A stretch of 64,000 nt of DNA from an uncultured Eubacteriales bacterium (GTDB taxonomy: Bacteria; Bacillota; Clostridia; Oscillospirales; Acutalibacteraceae): the NCBI GenBank assembly GCA_934728355.1, contig CAKVEA010000001.1:124001-188000 (forward strand), written 5' to 3'. Position 1 is the first letter of the stretch. Every line of letters begins with the position of its first letter. A program made the position numbers and the translations under genes. Below, piece after piece: positions 26,727 to 36,190 of this stretch. The notes beneath the pieces were generated by a model. The model searched no databases. It was not told where the DNA came from and worked only from the letters and a program-made list of their open reading frames with translations.

Positions 26727-28202
26727 TTATATTATCAAACTTTGACCTGTCATTTCGGCAGGTTTTTTTAATTTTAAAATTTCAAGTATCGTAGGGGAAA
26801 CATCACGCAAAGCTCCCGTTTTTTTCAGTTTACAGTTATATCCGAAAATTGTAAACGGTACTAAATTCGTTGTATGAGAAGTAAAAATTTCTCCTTTTTC
26901 ATCTACCATTTTTTCGGAATTTCCATGATCTGCAGTAATTACTAAAACACTTTCATTTTTTTGAGATTCAGCTTTTAATTTTCCAATGCATTCGTCTAAT
27001 TTTTCAATTGCTTTTACAGCAGCATTAAAATTACCTGTATGTCCTACCATATCCGGATTGGCATAATTTACGAATATAACATCATATTTTTTAGAATTCA
27101 TAGCTTTAATTACACAATTTGTAATTTCATTTGCACTCATTTCCGGCATTAAATCATAAGTTTTTACTTTCGGAGAATCAATTATAATTCTATCTTCATT
27201 TTCAAAAGGTTTTTCTGCTCCAGAATTCAAAAAAAATGTTATATGAGCATATTTTTCAGTCTCTGCAACTCTTAATTGAGTCTTACCGACACTTGATAAA
27301 TACTCTCCTATAGTATTTTTTATCTCTCGCGGCTCAAAAATAGAAGGAACATTTTCTTTGTACTTACAAAACCCAAAATATTTTATATCACCGAAATTTA
27401 AAAATAAATCGCTTATTTGTCTTGCTCTATCTGACCTAAAATTAAAACATATTAACGCATCATCTTTATATACACCTTTATACCCGTTTTTTACAGCAGG
27501 AATTATAAATTCATCCGTACTTCCGGAATTATATTCTTCACTTAAATATTTAGTAGCACTCTCAAATTTCTTGCCTTTTCCATATACAATAGACTCATAT
27601 GAAAGTTTTGTTCTTTCAAACCTTTTATCCCTATCCATTGAATAAAATCTACCTGAGATTGTTTTAATTTCCCCAACTTTTATTTTATTCATAAAATCTT
27701 CAAGATCTGAAATATATTTAATCGCAGATTTGATAGGAGCATCTCTTCCATCGGTCCAAGCATGAACATAAACATTTTTGATTTTATATTTCGAAGCAAG
27801 CTTTAAAAGGGCATATAAATGATTTAAACTACTGTGTATTCCTCCATCTGAAATTAACCCCATTATATGCAATGAAGAATTTTTTTCAGAAACATATTTC
27901 ATAATTTCACAAAGACGATTATTTTTGTTGAAACTTCCATTTTTGATGCATTGATCTATATATGTTAAATCTTGAAAAATAGTTCTTCCGGCACCGATAT
28001 TCATATGTCCTACTTCAGAATTTCCCATTTGATTTTCCGGAAGTCCAACTTCAGTACCGCTAGCAATAATTTCTGTGTAGGGACAATTTTTAAATATGTA
28101 ATCAAGATTAGGAGTATAAGCATTTTTAACAGCATTTCCACATACATTTTCACTAATTCCAAAACCATCCATAACAACCAGAACTAAAGATTTTTTATCC
28201 AA
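26727..28202 (-). CDS. gpmI: 2,3-bisphosphoglycerate-independent phosphoglycerate mutase
   Basis: 491 residues, near the family length of about 510. Interconverts 3- and 2-phosphoglycerate in glycolysis using two Mn ions. N-terminal metal site LVVMDGFGISE, catalytic serine in NQMGNSEVGHMNIGAGR, DGRDAPIKSA, and metal-binding YANPDMVGHTG and ITADHGNSEKM near the C-terminus. TTG start 28202 with GGAGG upstream. It follows tpiA by 15 nt on the minus strand; the gapA/pgk/eno genes usually nearby are absent from this window. Confidence 0.97.
   Translation of the reverse strand: MDKKSLVLVVMDGFGISENVCGNAVKNAYTPNLDYIFKNCPYTEIIASGTEVGLPENQMGNSEVGHMNIGAGRTIFQDLTYIDQCIKNGSFNKNNRLCEIMKYVSEKNSSLHIMGLISDGGIHSSLNHLYALLKLASKYKIKNVYVHAWTDGRDAPIKSAIKYISDLEDFMNKIKVGEIKTISGRFYSMDRDKRFERTKLSYESIVYGKGKKFESATKYLSEEYNSGSTDEFIIPAVKNGYKGVYKDDALICFNFRSDRARQISDLFLNFGDIKYFGFCKYKENVPSIFEPREIKNTIGEYLSSVGKTQLRVAETEKYAHITFFLNSGAEKPFENEDRIIIDSPKVKTYDLMPEMSANEITNCVIKAMNSKKYDVIFVNYANPDMVGHTGNFNAAVKAIEKLDECIGKLKAESQKNESVLVITADHGNSEKMVDEKGEIFTSHTTNLVPFTIFGYNCKLKKTGALRDVSPTILEILKLKKPAEMTGQSLII
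26745..26763 (+). terminator. Terminator of spoVT, inside the 3' end of gpmI
   Basis: ACCTGTC (26745-26751) pairs with GGCAGGT (26757-26763) with one G.T pair, loop ATTTC, followed by a run of seven T. The hairpin is encoded by the antisense of the gpmI C-terminal AEMTGQ codons. Confidence 0.75.
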
Positions 28203-28217
28203 AATATACCTCCTAAA

Positions 28218-28961
28218 TTAATGTATAATCTTTGCAAAACTTTCTTTTTTAAGCGATGCACCACCTATTAATCCACCGTCTATATTTTTCATATTTAAAA
28301 AATCTCTTGAGTTATTTTCATTCAAAGACCCGCCGTAAAGAATTTTTACTTTTGTAGACAAATTTTTACCGTATTTTTCAAATAAAAAATTTTTTATAAA
28401 TAAACACATTTTATCAGCTTCTTCAGGTTTCATTGTAATTCCCGTACCTATTGACCAAACCGGCTCATATGCTACAATCAAATTTTCAAAATCTGTAATT
28501 TTTACTCCGTAAAAACATTTTTCAAGCTGATTAGAAACAAAATCATATGCTTTATTTTCTTTACGATGAATAACATCTTCACCCACGCAAAGTATAGGTA
28601 TTATTTTATTTTCAAATACTTTAATTAATTTTTTATTTATAATTGTATCGTTTTCATTAAAATAATTTCTTCTTTCGCTATGACCCAGAATAACATATTT
28701 CGCACCTAAATCATAAATCATGGAAGGTGATATTTCGCCTGTAAAAGCTCCTTTTTCTTCCCAAAAACAATTCTGAGCACCTAAATCAAAATGATATTCT
28801 TCAGCATATGATTTAATAGCATAAATAGAAGTAAACGGAGGGCAAATTACTAAATCAAAGTCAGTATTTAAAATTTCATTTTTAAGACTTTCAACAAAAT
28901 TTTTAGATTGCTCCGGATTTTTATTCATTTTCCAATTTGCAACAATTAACTTTTTTTTCAA
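28218..28961 (-). CDS. tpiA: Triosephosphate isomerase
   Basis: 247 residues. Interconverts dihydroxyacetone phosphate and glyceraldehyde 3-phosphate. Catalytic residues are all visible: lysine in VANWKMNK, histidine in ILGHSERRNYF, glutamate in VAYEPVWSIGTG; the phosphate-binding ILYGGSLNENN and GGLIGGASL are present. TTG start at 28961 after AGGAGTG. First gene of a two-gene tpiA-gpmI operon. Confidence 0.98.
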   Translation of the reverse strand: MKKKLIVANWKMNKNPEQSKNFVESLKNEILNTDFDLVICPPFTSIYAIKSYAEEYHFDLGAQNCFWEEKGAFTGEISPSMIYDLGAKYVILGHSERRNYFNENDTIINKKLIKVFENKIIPILCVGEDVIHRKENKAYDFVSNQLEKCFYGVKITDFENLIVAYEPVWSIGTGITMKPEEADKMCLFIKNFLFEKYGKNLSTKVKILYGGSLNENNSRDFLNMKNIDGGLIGGASLKKESFAKIIH

Positions 28962-28996
28962 AGTTTTTCACTCCTAATTTTGATTATCATATTTAT

Positions 28997-29026
28997 ATTA
29001 TATAAACAACAGAAATAAATAGTCAC
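28997..29026 (-). promoter_or_regulatory. Likely promoter of tpiA-gpmI
   Basis: Minus strand TATAAT (28997-29002) with GTGACT (29021-29026) 18 nt upstream. The -35 hexamer lies inside the 3' arm of the gyrA terminator. Confidence 0.5.
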
Positions 29027-29050
29027 TTGCAATATTCGAAAGCAAGTGAC
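29022..29050 (-). terminator. Terminator of gyrA
   Basis: GTCACTTGC / GCAAGTGAC, 9-bp perfect stem, 11-nt loop, then TATTTATTTCT on the minus strand, just after the gyrA stop. Confidence 0.8.
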
Positions 29051-29063
29051 AGAAAATTGTTTT

Positions 29064-31544
29064 TTAAACTGTTTCAGAATCGATTTCTTCATCATTTTGA
29101 ATTTCTTTTTCTTCATGGGGAACACAAGCCGTAGCAACAACTTTGAAATCACCACTCAATTTCATAAGTCTTACACCTTTTGAAGGTCTCGCACATTTTC
29201 TAATGCTTTCACCTTCAATTCTTATTATAACACCATTGTCTGAAATCAAAATCACATCTTCATTTTCTTTAACAGTATTAAGAGATGCGACATCTCCATA
29301 TTTTTCAACATGATAGTTTATTAACCCTTTGCCGCCTCTTGATTGAATACGATAATCCTTAGCATCTGAAAGACGTCCGTATCCTGTTTCAGAAACAGTT
29401 AATATGCTACTATCGTCTTTAACACAAACCATGCCCACTACAACATCGTTTTCTTCAAGTCTTATAGATCTGACTCCTCTAGCAGATCTTCCAACCGCTC
29501 TTACATCTGTTTCTAAAAATCTTATACATTTTCCTTTTTTGGTTGCAATAAGCAAATTTTCAGTTCCGTCAGTAAGTCTAACCCAAGAAAGTTCATCACC
29601 TTCATCAAGGTCAAGAGCTATTAATCCACCCTTTCTCGAGCTTGCAAATGAACTCAAAGAAACTCTTTTAATCACACCATTTTTAGTTACCATTACAAGA
29701 TATTTATCTTCTTCGAACTCAGTTACTTTTATCATAGAAGTTACTTTTTCATCTGTAGTAATTGGCAAAATATTTGCTACATTGCTTCCTTTCGAAGCTT
29801 TTGAGCCTTCCGGAATTTCATAACATTTAACCTTATAAACTTTTCCCAAATTAGTAAAAAATAAAATATAATCATGAGAATTTATTATGAAAAGTTCACT
29901 GACAGTGTCTTCATCTCGACGAGTCATACCTGAAACCCCTCTGCCACCACGTCGTTGAAGCTTATAATTTTCAGGAGATTGACGCTTAACATATCCAAAA
30001 TGAGTTAAAGTTAAAACACAATCCTCTTTGGGTATTAAATCCTCAATATCAACTTCTCCGCTAACATTTAAAATTTCAGTTCTTCTTTCATCTCCAAACT
30101 GATTTTTGATTTCAATAGCTTCATTTTTAACTATTTCTTTGATTCGACTCTCATTTTTTAAAATATCTTCATAATCATCAATTTTAGCATTAAGAGCTTC
30201 AAGCTCACCATCTATTTTACTTCTTTCAAGACCCGTTAATCTTCCAAGAGGCATCTGAACAATAGCTTGAGTTTGAATATCGTCAAGACCAAATCTTTCG
30301 GAAAGTTTATCTTTACCTTGTTGTACAGATTGAGCACTTTTTAAAATGGTAATTACTTCATCAATAAAATCAAGGGCCGTTTTGAGTCCTTCTAAAATAT
30401 GAGCACGTTCTTTTGCTTTTTTAAGTTCAAAAACAGTTCTTCTCGTTACGATTTGAATTTGGAAATTTATATAGTGCTGTAAAATTTCTTTTAAATTAAG
30501 AATCTTCGGCTCTCCGTTAACTATTGCAAGCATAATAGCCCCAAAAGTAACTTGAAGCTGCGAATATGAAAAGAGCTTATTTAAAACTATTTGAGGAGAA
30601 GCATCTTTCTTAAGATCTATTTCAATATGCATTCCTTTTCTGTCAGAATGATCTTCTATACGAGAAATTCCCTCTATTTTCTTATCTTTGACCATCTCGG
30701 CAATGCTTTCAACAAGTCTTGCTTTATTAACCTGATATGGCAGCTCGGTAACAATAATTTTGTATCTGGAATTTTTGTCTTCAACTATTTCAGTTTTTGC
30801 ACGAACTGTTATTTTTCCTCTACCTGTCATATATGCAGCACGCATACCGGCTTTACCCATAATTATTCCACCGGTAGGAAAATCAGGCCCTTTGATATAC
30901 TCTAAAATATCAACAATTTCCGCTTCGGGATTGTCAATCAAAAAGCACATAGCATTTATTACTTCGCACATATTATGAGGAGGTATATTAGTTGCCATAC
31001 CAACTGCTATTCCCGTTGATCCGTTTACCAAAAGATTTGGAAATCTAGAAGGTAAAACAGTAGGCTCTTTTAACCTGTCATCGTAGTTTGGAACAAAATC
31101 CACAGTTTCTTTTTCTATGTCACTAAGCATTTTTACTGCTATTTTTCCCATTCTGGACTCAGTATATCTGTATGCTGCCGGCGGATCGCCATCAACAGAT
31201 CCAAAATTTCCATGACCATCTACAAGCATATACCTCATAGAAAAATCTTGTGCCAAACGCACTAATGCATCATAAACAGAAGCATCACCATGCGGGTGAT
31301 ATCTTCCCAGCACTGCTCCAACTACATTAGCACACTTTCTGTAAGGCTTATTTGGCCCTAGATTATCCTCAAAAAGAGCATATAAAATTCTTCTGTGAAC
31401 AGGCTTTAAACCATCACGAACATCCGGCAACGCTCTTGAAACTATTACGGACATAGAATAAGCTAAAAAAGATTTTTTCATTTCTTTTTCAATATCAACG
31501 TCTATAATCTTGGAATAAATTTTTTCTTCATTTTGATTTTCCAT
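29064..31544 (-). CDS. gyrA: DNA gyrase subunit A
   Basis: 826 residues. Breaks and rejoins DNA during ATP-driven negative supercoiling. The active-site tyrosine is in AAYRYTESRMGKI; the N-terminal WHD has SRALPDVRDGLKPVHRRILY. The C-terminal beta-pinwheel carries the GyrA-box QRRGGRGVSG, marking it as gyrase rather than topoisomerase IV. The quinolone-pocket segment reads HPHGDASVYDALVRLAQDF, so the position of E. coli Ser83 holds alanine and the following one serine. ATG at 31544. It ends in a terminator and lies downstream of gyrB with a YcxB-like gene between them. Confidence 0.98.
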   Translation of the reverse strand: MENQNEEKIYSKIIDVDIEKEMKKSFLAYSMSVIVSRALPDVRDGLKPVHRRILYALFEDNLGPNKPYRKCANVVGAVLGRYHPHGDASVYDALVRLAQDFSMRYMLVDGHGNFGSVDGDPPAAYRYTESRMGKIAVKMLSDIEKETVDFVPNYDDRLKEPTVLPSRFPNLLVNGSTGIAVGMATNIPPHNMCEVINAMCFLIDNPEAEIVDILEYIKGPDFPTGGIIMGKAGMRAAYMTGRGKITVRAKTEIVEDKNSRYKIIVTELPYQVNKARLVESIAEMVKDKKIEGISRIEDHSDRKGMHIEIDLKKDASPQIVLNKLFSYSQLQVTFGAIMLAIVNGEPKILNLKEILQHYINFQIQIVTRRTVFELKKAKERAHILEGLKTALDFIDEVITILKSAQSVQQGKDKLSERFGLDDIQTQAIVQMPLGRLTGLERSKIDGELEALNAKIDDYEDILKNESRIKEIVKNEAIEIKNQFGDERRTEILNVSGEVDIEDLIPKEDCVLTLTHFGYVKRQSPENYKLQRRGGRGVSGMTRRDEDTVSELFIINSHDYILFFTNLGKVYKVKCYEIPEGSKASKGSNVANILPITTDEKVTSMIKVTEFEEDKYLVMVTKNGVIKRVSLSSFASSRKGGLIALDLDEGDELSWVRLTDGTENLLIATKKGKCIRFLETDVRAVGRSARGVRSIRLEENDVVVGMVCVKDDSSILTVSETGYGRLSDAKDYRIQSRGGKGLINYHVEKYGDVASLNTVKENEDVILISDNGVIIRIEGESIRKCARPSKGVRLMKLSGDFKVVATACVPHEEKEIQNDEEIDSETV

Positions 31545-31582
31545 GCGGCACTCCTCTGAAATTAATTAACAAAATATACAAA

Positions 31583-32284
31583 TCAAACAGGATTTGTTCC
31601 TGCAACTATTATTGCTTGAACATCAGCCCGAAAATCGGGATCAATAGCTCTTATTGGTATAATTATTCCGGGATCCCCCGATTTAAAAATCATAATTAAA
31701 TCTTTGTACTCATCACTTTCATAAGAACCATCTAAGTAAATAGTTCTTTGACCACTTTTACTTTCAATTTCAAGCCTATCTGGAAATATATCCACCGAAA
31801 ATTCATTTTCTTTAAGCAAACCGTTAGCCATTATATTCATATTCATAAAAGGAATAAATCTAATTAAAACGAGTGCAATGAACGGTACAATAGCTAAAAG
31901 CATATAGCATGAAGAATTTTTGATGTGAAAAAAGTTTCCGATGATAGACATCGACACTAGAATAACAAATAAAATACCTTGAATTATCACGTACTTTTTC
32001 TGTATACTTTTGTTTCTTTCGTACTCACTTCCACGACGAATAAATTGTTTTACTTCATTCTTTGTAAGATCGTACTTAATTTTAATACCTGTAAGTTCTT
32101 CCTCATATTTTTCTAATTTATCGTCAGCAACTATTTCTGCTTCTACCTCTTCATTTTGCCCTCGATAGTCCTCGTTTTCTTCTTGACTCTTGTTTTTACC
32201 CCCAAGTGATGAATTACTGTTACTTTCAACATCACCTAAATTATTATCCAAACCCTCGGGTAAAGGGTACGAATCATTATCCAT
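31583..32284 (-). CDS. YcxB-like membrane protein
   Basis: About 233 residues from ATG 32284 (MDNDSYPLPEG), placed after TAGGAGGAAAA; a longer frame to 32344 reads through the ribosome site. The first 80 residues are acidic and low-complexity (NSNSSLGGKNKSQEENEDYR). Two membrane helices follow (about 110-160), with a C-terminal cytosolic domain that resembles the YcxB C-terminal fold (IFPDRLEIESKSGQRTIYLD). Function unknown. It lies between gyrB and gyrA on the same strand, so it is probably cotranscribed with gyrase. Confidence 0.6.
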   Translation of the reverse strand: MDNDSYPLPEGLDNNLGDVESNSNSSLGGKNKSQEENEDYRGQNEEVEAEIVADDKLEKYEEELTGIKIKYDLTKNEVKQFIRRGSEYERNKSIQKKYVIIQGILFVILVSMSIIGNFFHIKNSSCYMLLAIVPFIALVLIRFIPFMNMNIMANGLLKENEFSVDIFPDRLEIESKSGQRTIYLDGSYESDEYKDLIMIFKSGDPGIIIPIRAIDPDFRADVQAIIVAGTNPV

Positions 32285-32359
32285 TTTTCCTCCTAAAAAA
32301 TTATTTTTGGGTAAGATTATATACCTTGCTAAAATAAATTTCAACTTTTAAAAACTAAA

Positions 32360-34294
32360 CTATACATCTAAATCTTGAACATATTTCGCATTTTTTTCTA
32401 TAAACTCTCTTCTCGGCTCAACCTTATCACCCATTAGAATAGTAAATGTTTCATCCGCGGCTTGAGCATCTTCAAGAGAAACTTTAAGCATTATTCTGGT
32501 TTCCGGATTCATAGTTGTTTCCCAGAGCTGTTCAGCATCCATTTCACCAAGGCCTTTATAACGTTGAACTTCGGCTCCTCCGCCTATTTCAGAAATAATC
32601 TTATCTCTTTCTTCATCTGAATAAGCATAAGTATGAACTTTATTTTTAGTAATTCTATAAAGTGGCGGCTGAGCAATATAAATATGACCTTCTTCAATTA
32701 CCGGCCTCATAAAGCGGAAAAAGAATGTTAGAAGGAGAGTTCTTATGTGCGAGCCATCAACATCAGCATCTGCCATAATTATAACTTTACCATATCTTAT
32801 TTTGCTAATATCGAAATCTTCTCCTATACCACAACCAAGTGCAGTTATAACTGGCATTAATTTGTCGTTTCCATAAACTTTGTCAAGCCTTGATTTTTCA
32901 ACATTAAGCATTTTACCCCACAAAGGTAAAATTGCTTGGAAACGTCTGTCTCTTCCACATTTTGCAGAGCCTCCCGCTGAATCTCCTTCGACTATATATA
33001 TTTCCGTTTCACTTGAATCCTTAGATTGACAGTCGGCAAGCTTTCCGGGAAGTGAATTACTTTCCATAGCCGTTTTACGTCTTACTAAATCTCTGGCTTT
33101 TTTTGCTGCTTCTCTCGCCCTTGAAGCAGACAATGCCTTCTCGACAATACTTTTTGCAGCAGACGGATTTTCTTCAAGATAAACAGAAAATTTTTCGCTT
33201 ATCATATTGTCTATAAATGGCTTTATTTCAGTATTTCCTAAACGTGTTTTTGTTTGCCCTTCAAATTGAGCATTTCTGACTTTAACACTTATTATAGCTG
33301 TGATTCCTTCGCGAACATCATCGCCAGAAAAATTCTTATCATTTTCTTTAAGGAAATTATATTTTCTTGCATAGTCATTTATAACTCTTGTTAAAGCACG
33401 TTTGAAACCATCTTCATGAGTACCACCATCAATAGTATGAATGTCATTAGCAAAAGATAAAATTAGACTGTTATAACTATCATTGTACTGAAAAGCAACT
33501 TCTCCGCTTGCCGATTCGTCTTTTAAAGAACCCGAAAAACTTATAACTTCATCATGAATTCCGGAAAGCCCTCTTTTTTTATGAATATATTCAACGAAGC
33601 TTTTTATTCCGCCTTCGTATGAAAAAATATCTTCTTTCAAGTTTTCAGTATCTCTTAAGTCTCTCAAAATTATTTTTATTCCCGCATTCAAAAATGCCTG
33701 TTCACGGAGCCTGGATGCTAAAGTGTCGTAATCATAAACATCGGTTTCTTTGAATATTTCAGGATCAGCTTTAAATTCAATTTTAGTTCCTTTCTTCGTT
33801 GTATCTCCGATTATCTCAAGATCGCTTTTGGCGGCTCCTCTTTCAAATCTTTGCTTGTAAATATGATTACCGTCTGAAACTTCAACCGTAAGCCATGTTG
33901 AAAGTGCATTAACGACAGAAGCACCTACTCCGTGAAGTCCGCCTGAGACTTTATATCCACCGCCTCCGAATTTTCCTCCTGCATGTAAAACTGTAAATAC
34001 AACTGTTACAGCAGGTATACCCGCAGTTGGGTGAATTCCAACCGGTATACCTCTTCCGTTATCTGTAACTGAAATTATATTTCCCGGAAGTATTGATACA
34101 TTTATCTCGTCGCAATATCCAGCTAAAGCTTCGTCTATTGCATTATCGACTATTTCATAGACCAAATGATGAAGTCCTCTGGGTCCGGTAGTTCCTATAT
34201 ACATCCCCGGTCTTTTTCTGACTGCTTCGAGACCCTCAAGAACTTGTATTTGTCCAGCACCATATTTTTCGGTATTTGAATTATTACTTTCCAA
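32360..34294 (-). CDS. gyrB: DNA gyrase subunit B
   Basis: 644 residues. GHKL ATPase domain: VYEIVDNAIDEALAGYC, VTDNGRGIPVG, and the ATP-lid GGGGYKVSGGLHGVG. Transducer domain in the middle (QTKTRLGN). TOPRIM domain with EIYIVEGDSAGGSAK and the metal-binding DADVDGSHIRTLLLTF; C-terminal RYKGLGEM. TTG start 34294 after AAAGGAG. ATPase partner of GyrA, in the standard dnaA-dnaN-recF-gyrB order with two small genes inserted. Confidence 0.98.
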   Translation of the reverse strand: MESNNSNTEKYGAGQIQVLEGLEAVRKRPGMYIGTTGPRGLHHLVYEIVDNAIDEALAGYCDEINVSILPGNIISVTDNGRGIPVGIHPTAGIPAVTVVFTVLHAGGKFGGGGYKVSGGLHGVGASVVNALSTWLTVEVSDGNHIYKQRFERGAAKSDLEIIGDTTKKGTKIEFKADPEIFKETDVYDYDTLASRLREQAFLNAGIKIILRDLRDTENLKEDIFSYEGGIKSFVEYIHKKRGLSGIHDEVISFSGSLKDESASGEVAFQYNDSYNSLILSFANDIHTIDGGTHEDGFKRALTRVINDYARKYNFLKENDKNFSGDDVREGITAIISVKVRNAQFEGQTKTRLGNTEIKPFIDNMISEKFSVYLEENPSAAKSIVEKALSASRAREAAKKARDLVRRKTAMESNSLPGKLADCQSKDSSETEIYIVEGDSAGGSAKCGRDRRFQAILPLWGKMLNVEKSRLDKVYGNDKLMPVITALGCGIGEDFDISKIRYGKVIIMADADVDGSHIRTLLLTFFFRFMRPVIEEGHIYIAQPPLYRITKNKVHTYAYSDEERDKIISEIGGGAEVQRYKGLGEMDAEQLWETTMNPETRIMLKVSLEDAQAADETFTILMGDKVEPRREFIEKNAKYVQDLDV

Positions 34295-34319
34295 AATAAA
34301 ACTCCTTTATATTCAAAAT

Positions 34320-34700
34320 TTAATTACTAAAAATTTCTTTTTCTGTTGTTTCTCCAGCAGTATCTTCCTCTTTTTTCGGATTTTCGTCCAAGTTAAAATT
34401 TTTTCTACATTTCCGTAAATTTATCATAAACGGAGTATAAGCATAAAATATTCCGAAAATAAGAGTAATAAAAATAATTCCAATTAAGCAGTAACCACAT
34501 CCCATAAAAACCGCTGCTACAAATGCAATGACCGCTATTATCTCAACTATACCTAAAAGCTTAAACATTAGTGGATTTAAAACAACCTTAGATTTTTTTA
34601 AACAAGAAGGACATTTAAAAAAAGAAGAGTTTTTAGATGCCAAGGATTCAAAATACATAAGCTTCATGCCACAATAAGGGCAATGCGGTAGATTAGTCAT
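34320..34700 (-). CDS. Zinc-ribbon membrane protein of unknown function
   Basis: About 126 residues from ATG 34700; GGAGGT sits about 13 nt upstream, and a TTG at 34721 overlaps that site, so the start is uncertain. An N-terminal zinc ribbon has two CxxC pairs (HCPYCG and FKCPSCL, 19 residues apart). Two hydrophobic segments follow (LLGIVEIIAVIAFVAAVFMG and CLIGIIFITLIFGIFYAYTP). The C-terminus is charged (NPKKEEDTAGETTEK). I do not recognise a named family. It lies between remB and gyrB in an origin block and is likely cotranscribed. Confidence 0.55.
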   Translation of the reverse strand: MTNLPHCPYCGMKLMYFESLASKNSSFFKCPSCLKKSKVVLNPLMFKLLGIVEIIAVIAFVAAVFMGCGYCLIGIIFITLIFGIFYAYTPFMINLRKCRKNFNLDENPKKEEDTAGETTEKEIFSN

Positions 34701-34736
34701 TTCGTTTATTTTTACCTCCAAAAAGTTAAACTTTTT

Positions 34737-35030
34737 TCATAAATCAATTAAATTCGTCATACTTCTTTTCATCAAAGTTGAAGTCAAAAGAGGACTCAAA
34801 TAGACTGTTTCATTTTCAGATTCGTCTCCACAACAAATTATATATGATTTTGGTAAGTCTTCCGCTACATTTACAATCTTACCTCTTTTCTCAATGTTTG
34901 ACAAATAAATTCGATTATTTTTAAATACAGTTATTTTATCAATATCAAATATACCGATTATGTCCTTCGAAGCTATTATATAATTTCCGCCGATGTTTAT
35001 ATAAGAATTTTTGTCATACTTCATTTTCAA
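34737..35030 (-). CDS. remB: RemA/RemB-like regulator (DUF370)
   Basis: About 97 residues. Contains YINIGGNYIIASKDIIGIFD and ITVFKNNRIYL, the DUF370 pattern of RemA/RemB proteins, which in Bacillus bind DNA and control biofilm matrix and osmoprotection genes. The remB gene sits right after recF in many Firmicutes, as here. The start is overlapped with recF: ATG 35042, TTG 35030 and ATG 35024 are in frame. GGAG at 35037-35040 gives a 6-nt spacing to TTG 35030, so I use that; it overlaps recF by 17 nt. Confidence 0.8.
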   Translation of the reverse strand: MKMKYDKNSYINIGGNYIIASKDIIGIFDIDKITVFKNNRIYLSNIEKRGKIVNVAEDLPKSYIICCGDESENETVYLSPLLTSTLMKRSMTNLIDL

Positions 35031-36129
35031 TTGCTTCTCCATTGTCTATATGAAATAAATATGCTGAGGAAAAAAGTTTTGCAAGTTCTTTATCACAACC
35101 AGTTATAAAAGTCTGTTTACCTTCCAATTTGTTTATAATGTATTTTTGCCTTGAAATGTCGAGTTCGCTCATAACATCATCAAGTAAAATTACCGGTGAA
35201 TCACATAGATTTTGTTCCAGTATTTCAGACTCTGAAAGCTTTAAAGATAAAACCGCCGATCTTTGTTGCCCCTGGGATCCGAATAGTTTCAAGCTTTTTT
35301 TGTTAATACTTATTTCTATGTCATCTTTATGAGGTCCTACAGAAGTAAATCCTTGTTTCAAATCTGAGTTCAAAGAATCCGAAAGCCGTGAAAGAAAATC
35401 AGATTCAAGATTCTTTGAATCAATTTCAGAATCGATTTTTTTTGTAACTGTTGAAATATATTTTAAATTTAAAGTTTCTTTTTCACTTGAAATTTCTTCA
35501 TAAATCTTTGCGGCAATCGGAGATAAAAGTGAAAGATATTCCAGTCTTGACTCTAAAATTTTTGCTCCTATCTTAGCAAGCTTTGAATCCCAAATTTCAA
35601 GACTTTGATCTTTTTGACCGCTTTTTGATATTTGTCTTAAAAGTGCGTTTCGCTGTTTTAAGTTTTGATTATACGATGCAAGAATTTTTGTATAACTCGG
35701 TTTCAATTGACATATTGCGGCATCTAAAAATTTACGTCTGTTTTCCGGACCGTCTTTTACAAGCGAAAGATTATATGGAGTAAAAAGAACAACCCTGAAT
35801 TTTCCTATCATGCTTGTAGGATATTTTTTGGGAATACCATTCAAGAATATTTTTCTTTTTCCCATAGAGAAGTTAACATTTATTTTCTGATCTCTTTTTT
35901 CAAAAAACAATTCCCCTTTTAATTTTGCAAATTCCTCACCGAAACTTATTATATCACAGTCTTTTGTTTTTCTAAAGGACCTTGCACCTGTAAACATCCA
36001 TATTGATTCTAAGAGGTTTGTTTTTCCCTGAGCATTTTTACCATAAATATAATTTATTCCGCTCTGAAATTCAAATAATCCGTCTTTTAAATTTCTGTAG
36101 TTCTTAATAATTAATTTTGAGATTTTCAT
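35014..36129 (-). CDS. recF: DNA replication and repair protein RecF
   Basis: 371 residues from ATG 36129 (a GTG at 36138 precedes it, but GGTGAC serves the ATG). Binds gapped DNA with RecO/RecR and loads RecA. SMC-like ATPase: YGKNAQGKTNLLESIW with Walker A, SQGQQRSAVLSLKLSE signature, VILLDDVMSELD Walker B. An extended -10-like TGATATAAT lies about 25 nt upstream, suggesting its own weak promoter. The yaaA (S4-domain) gene often placed between dnaN and recF is missing. Confidence 0.96.
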   Translation of the reverse strand: MKISKLIIKNYRNLKDGLFEFQSGINYIYGKNAQGKTNLLESIWMFTGARSFRKTKDCDIISFGEEFAKLKGELFFEKRDQKINVNFSMGKRKIFLNGIPKKYPTSMIGKFRVVLFTPYNLSLVKDGPENRRKFLDAAICQLKPSYTKILASYNQNLKQRNALLRQISKSGQKDQSLEIWDSKLAKIGAKILESRLEYLSLLSPIAAKIYEEISSEKETLNLKYISTVTKKIDSEIDSKNLESDFLSRLSDSLNSDLKQGFTSVGPHKDDIEISINKKSLKLFGSQGQQRSAVLSLKLSESEILEQNLCDSPVILLDDVMSELDISRQKYIINKLEGKQTFITGCDKELAKLFSSAYLFHIDNGEAIENEV

Positions 36130-36190
36130 AAATGTCACCGTATATATTATATCACATTTACAATGTTTTTTAAGTTTTATTTTTAATTAC

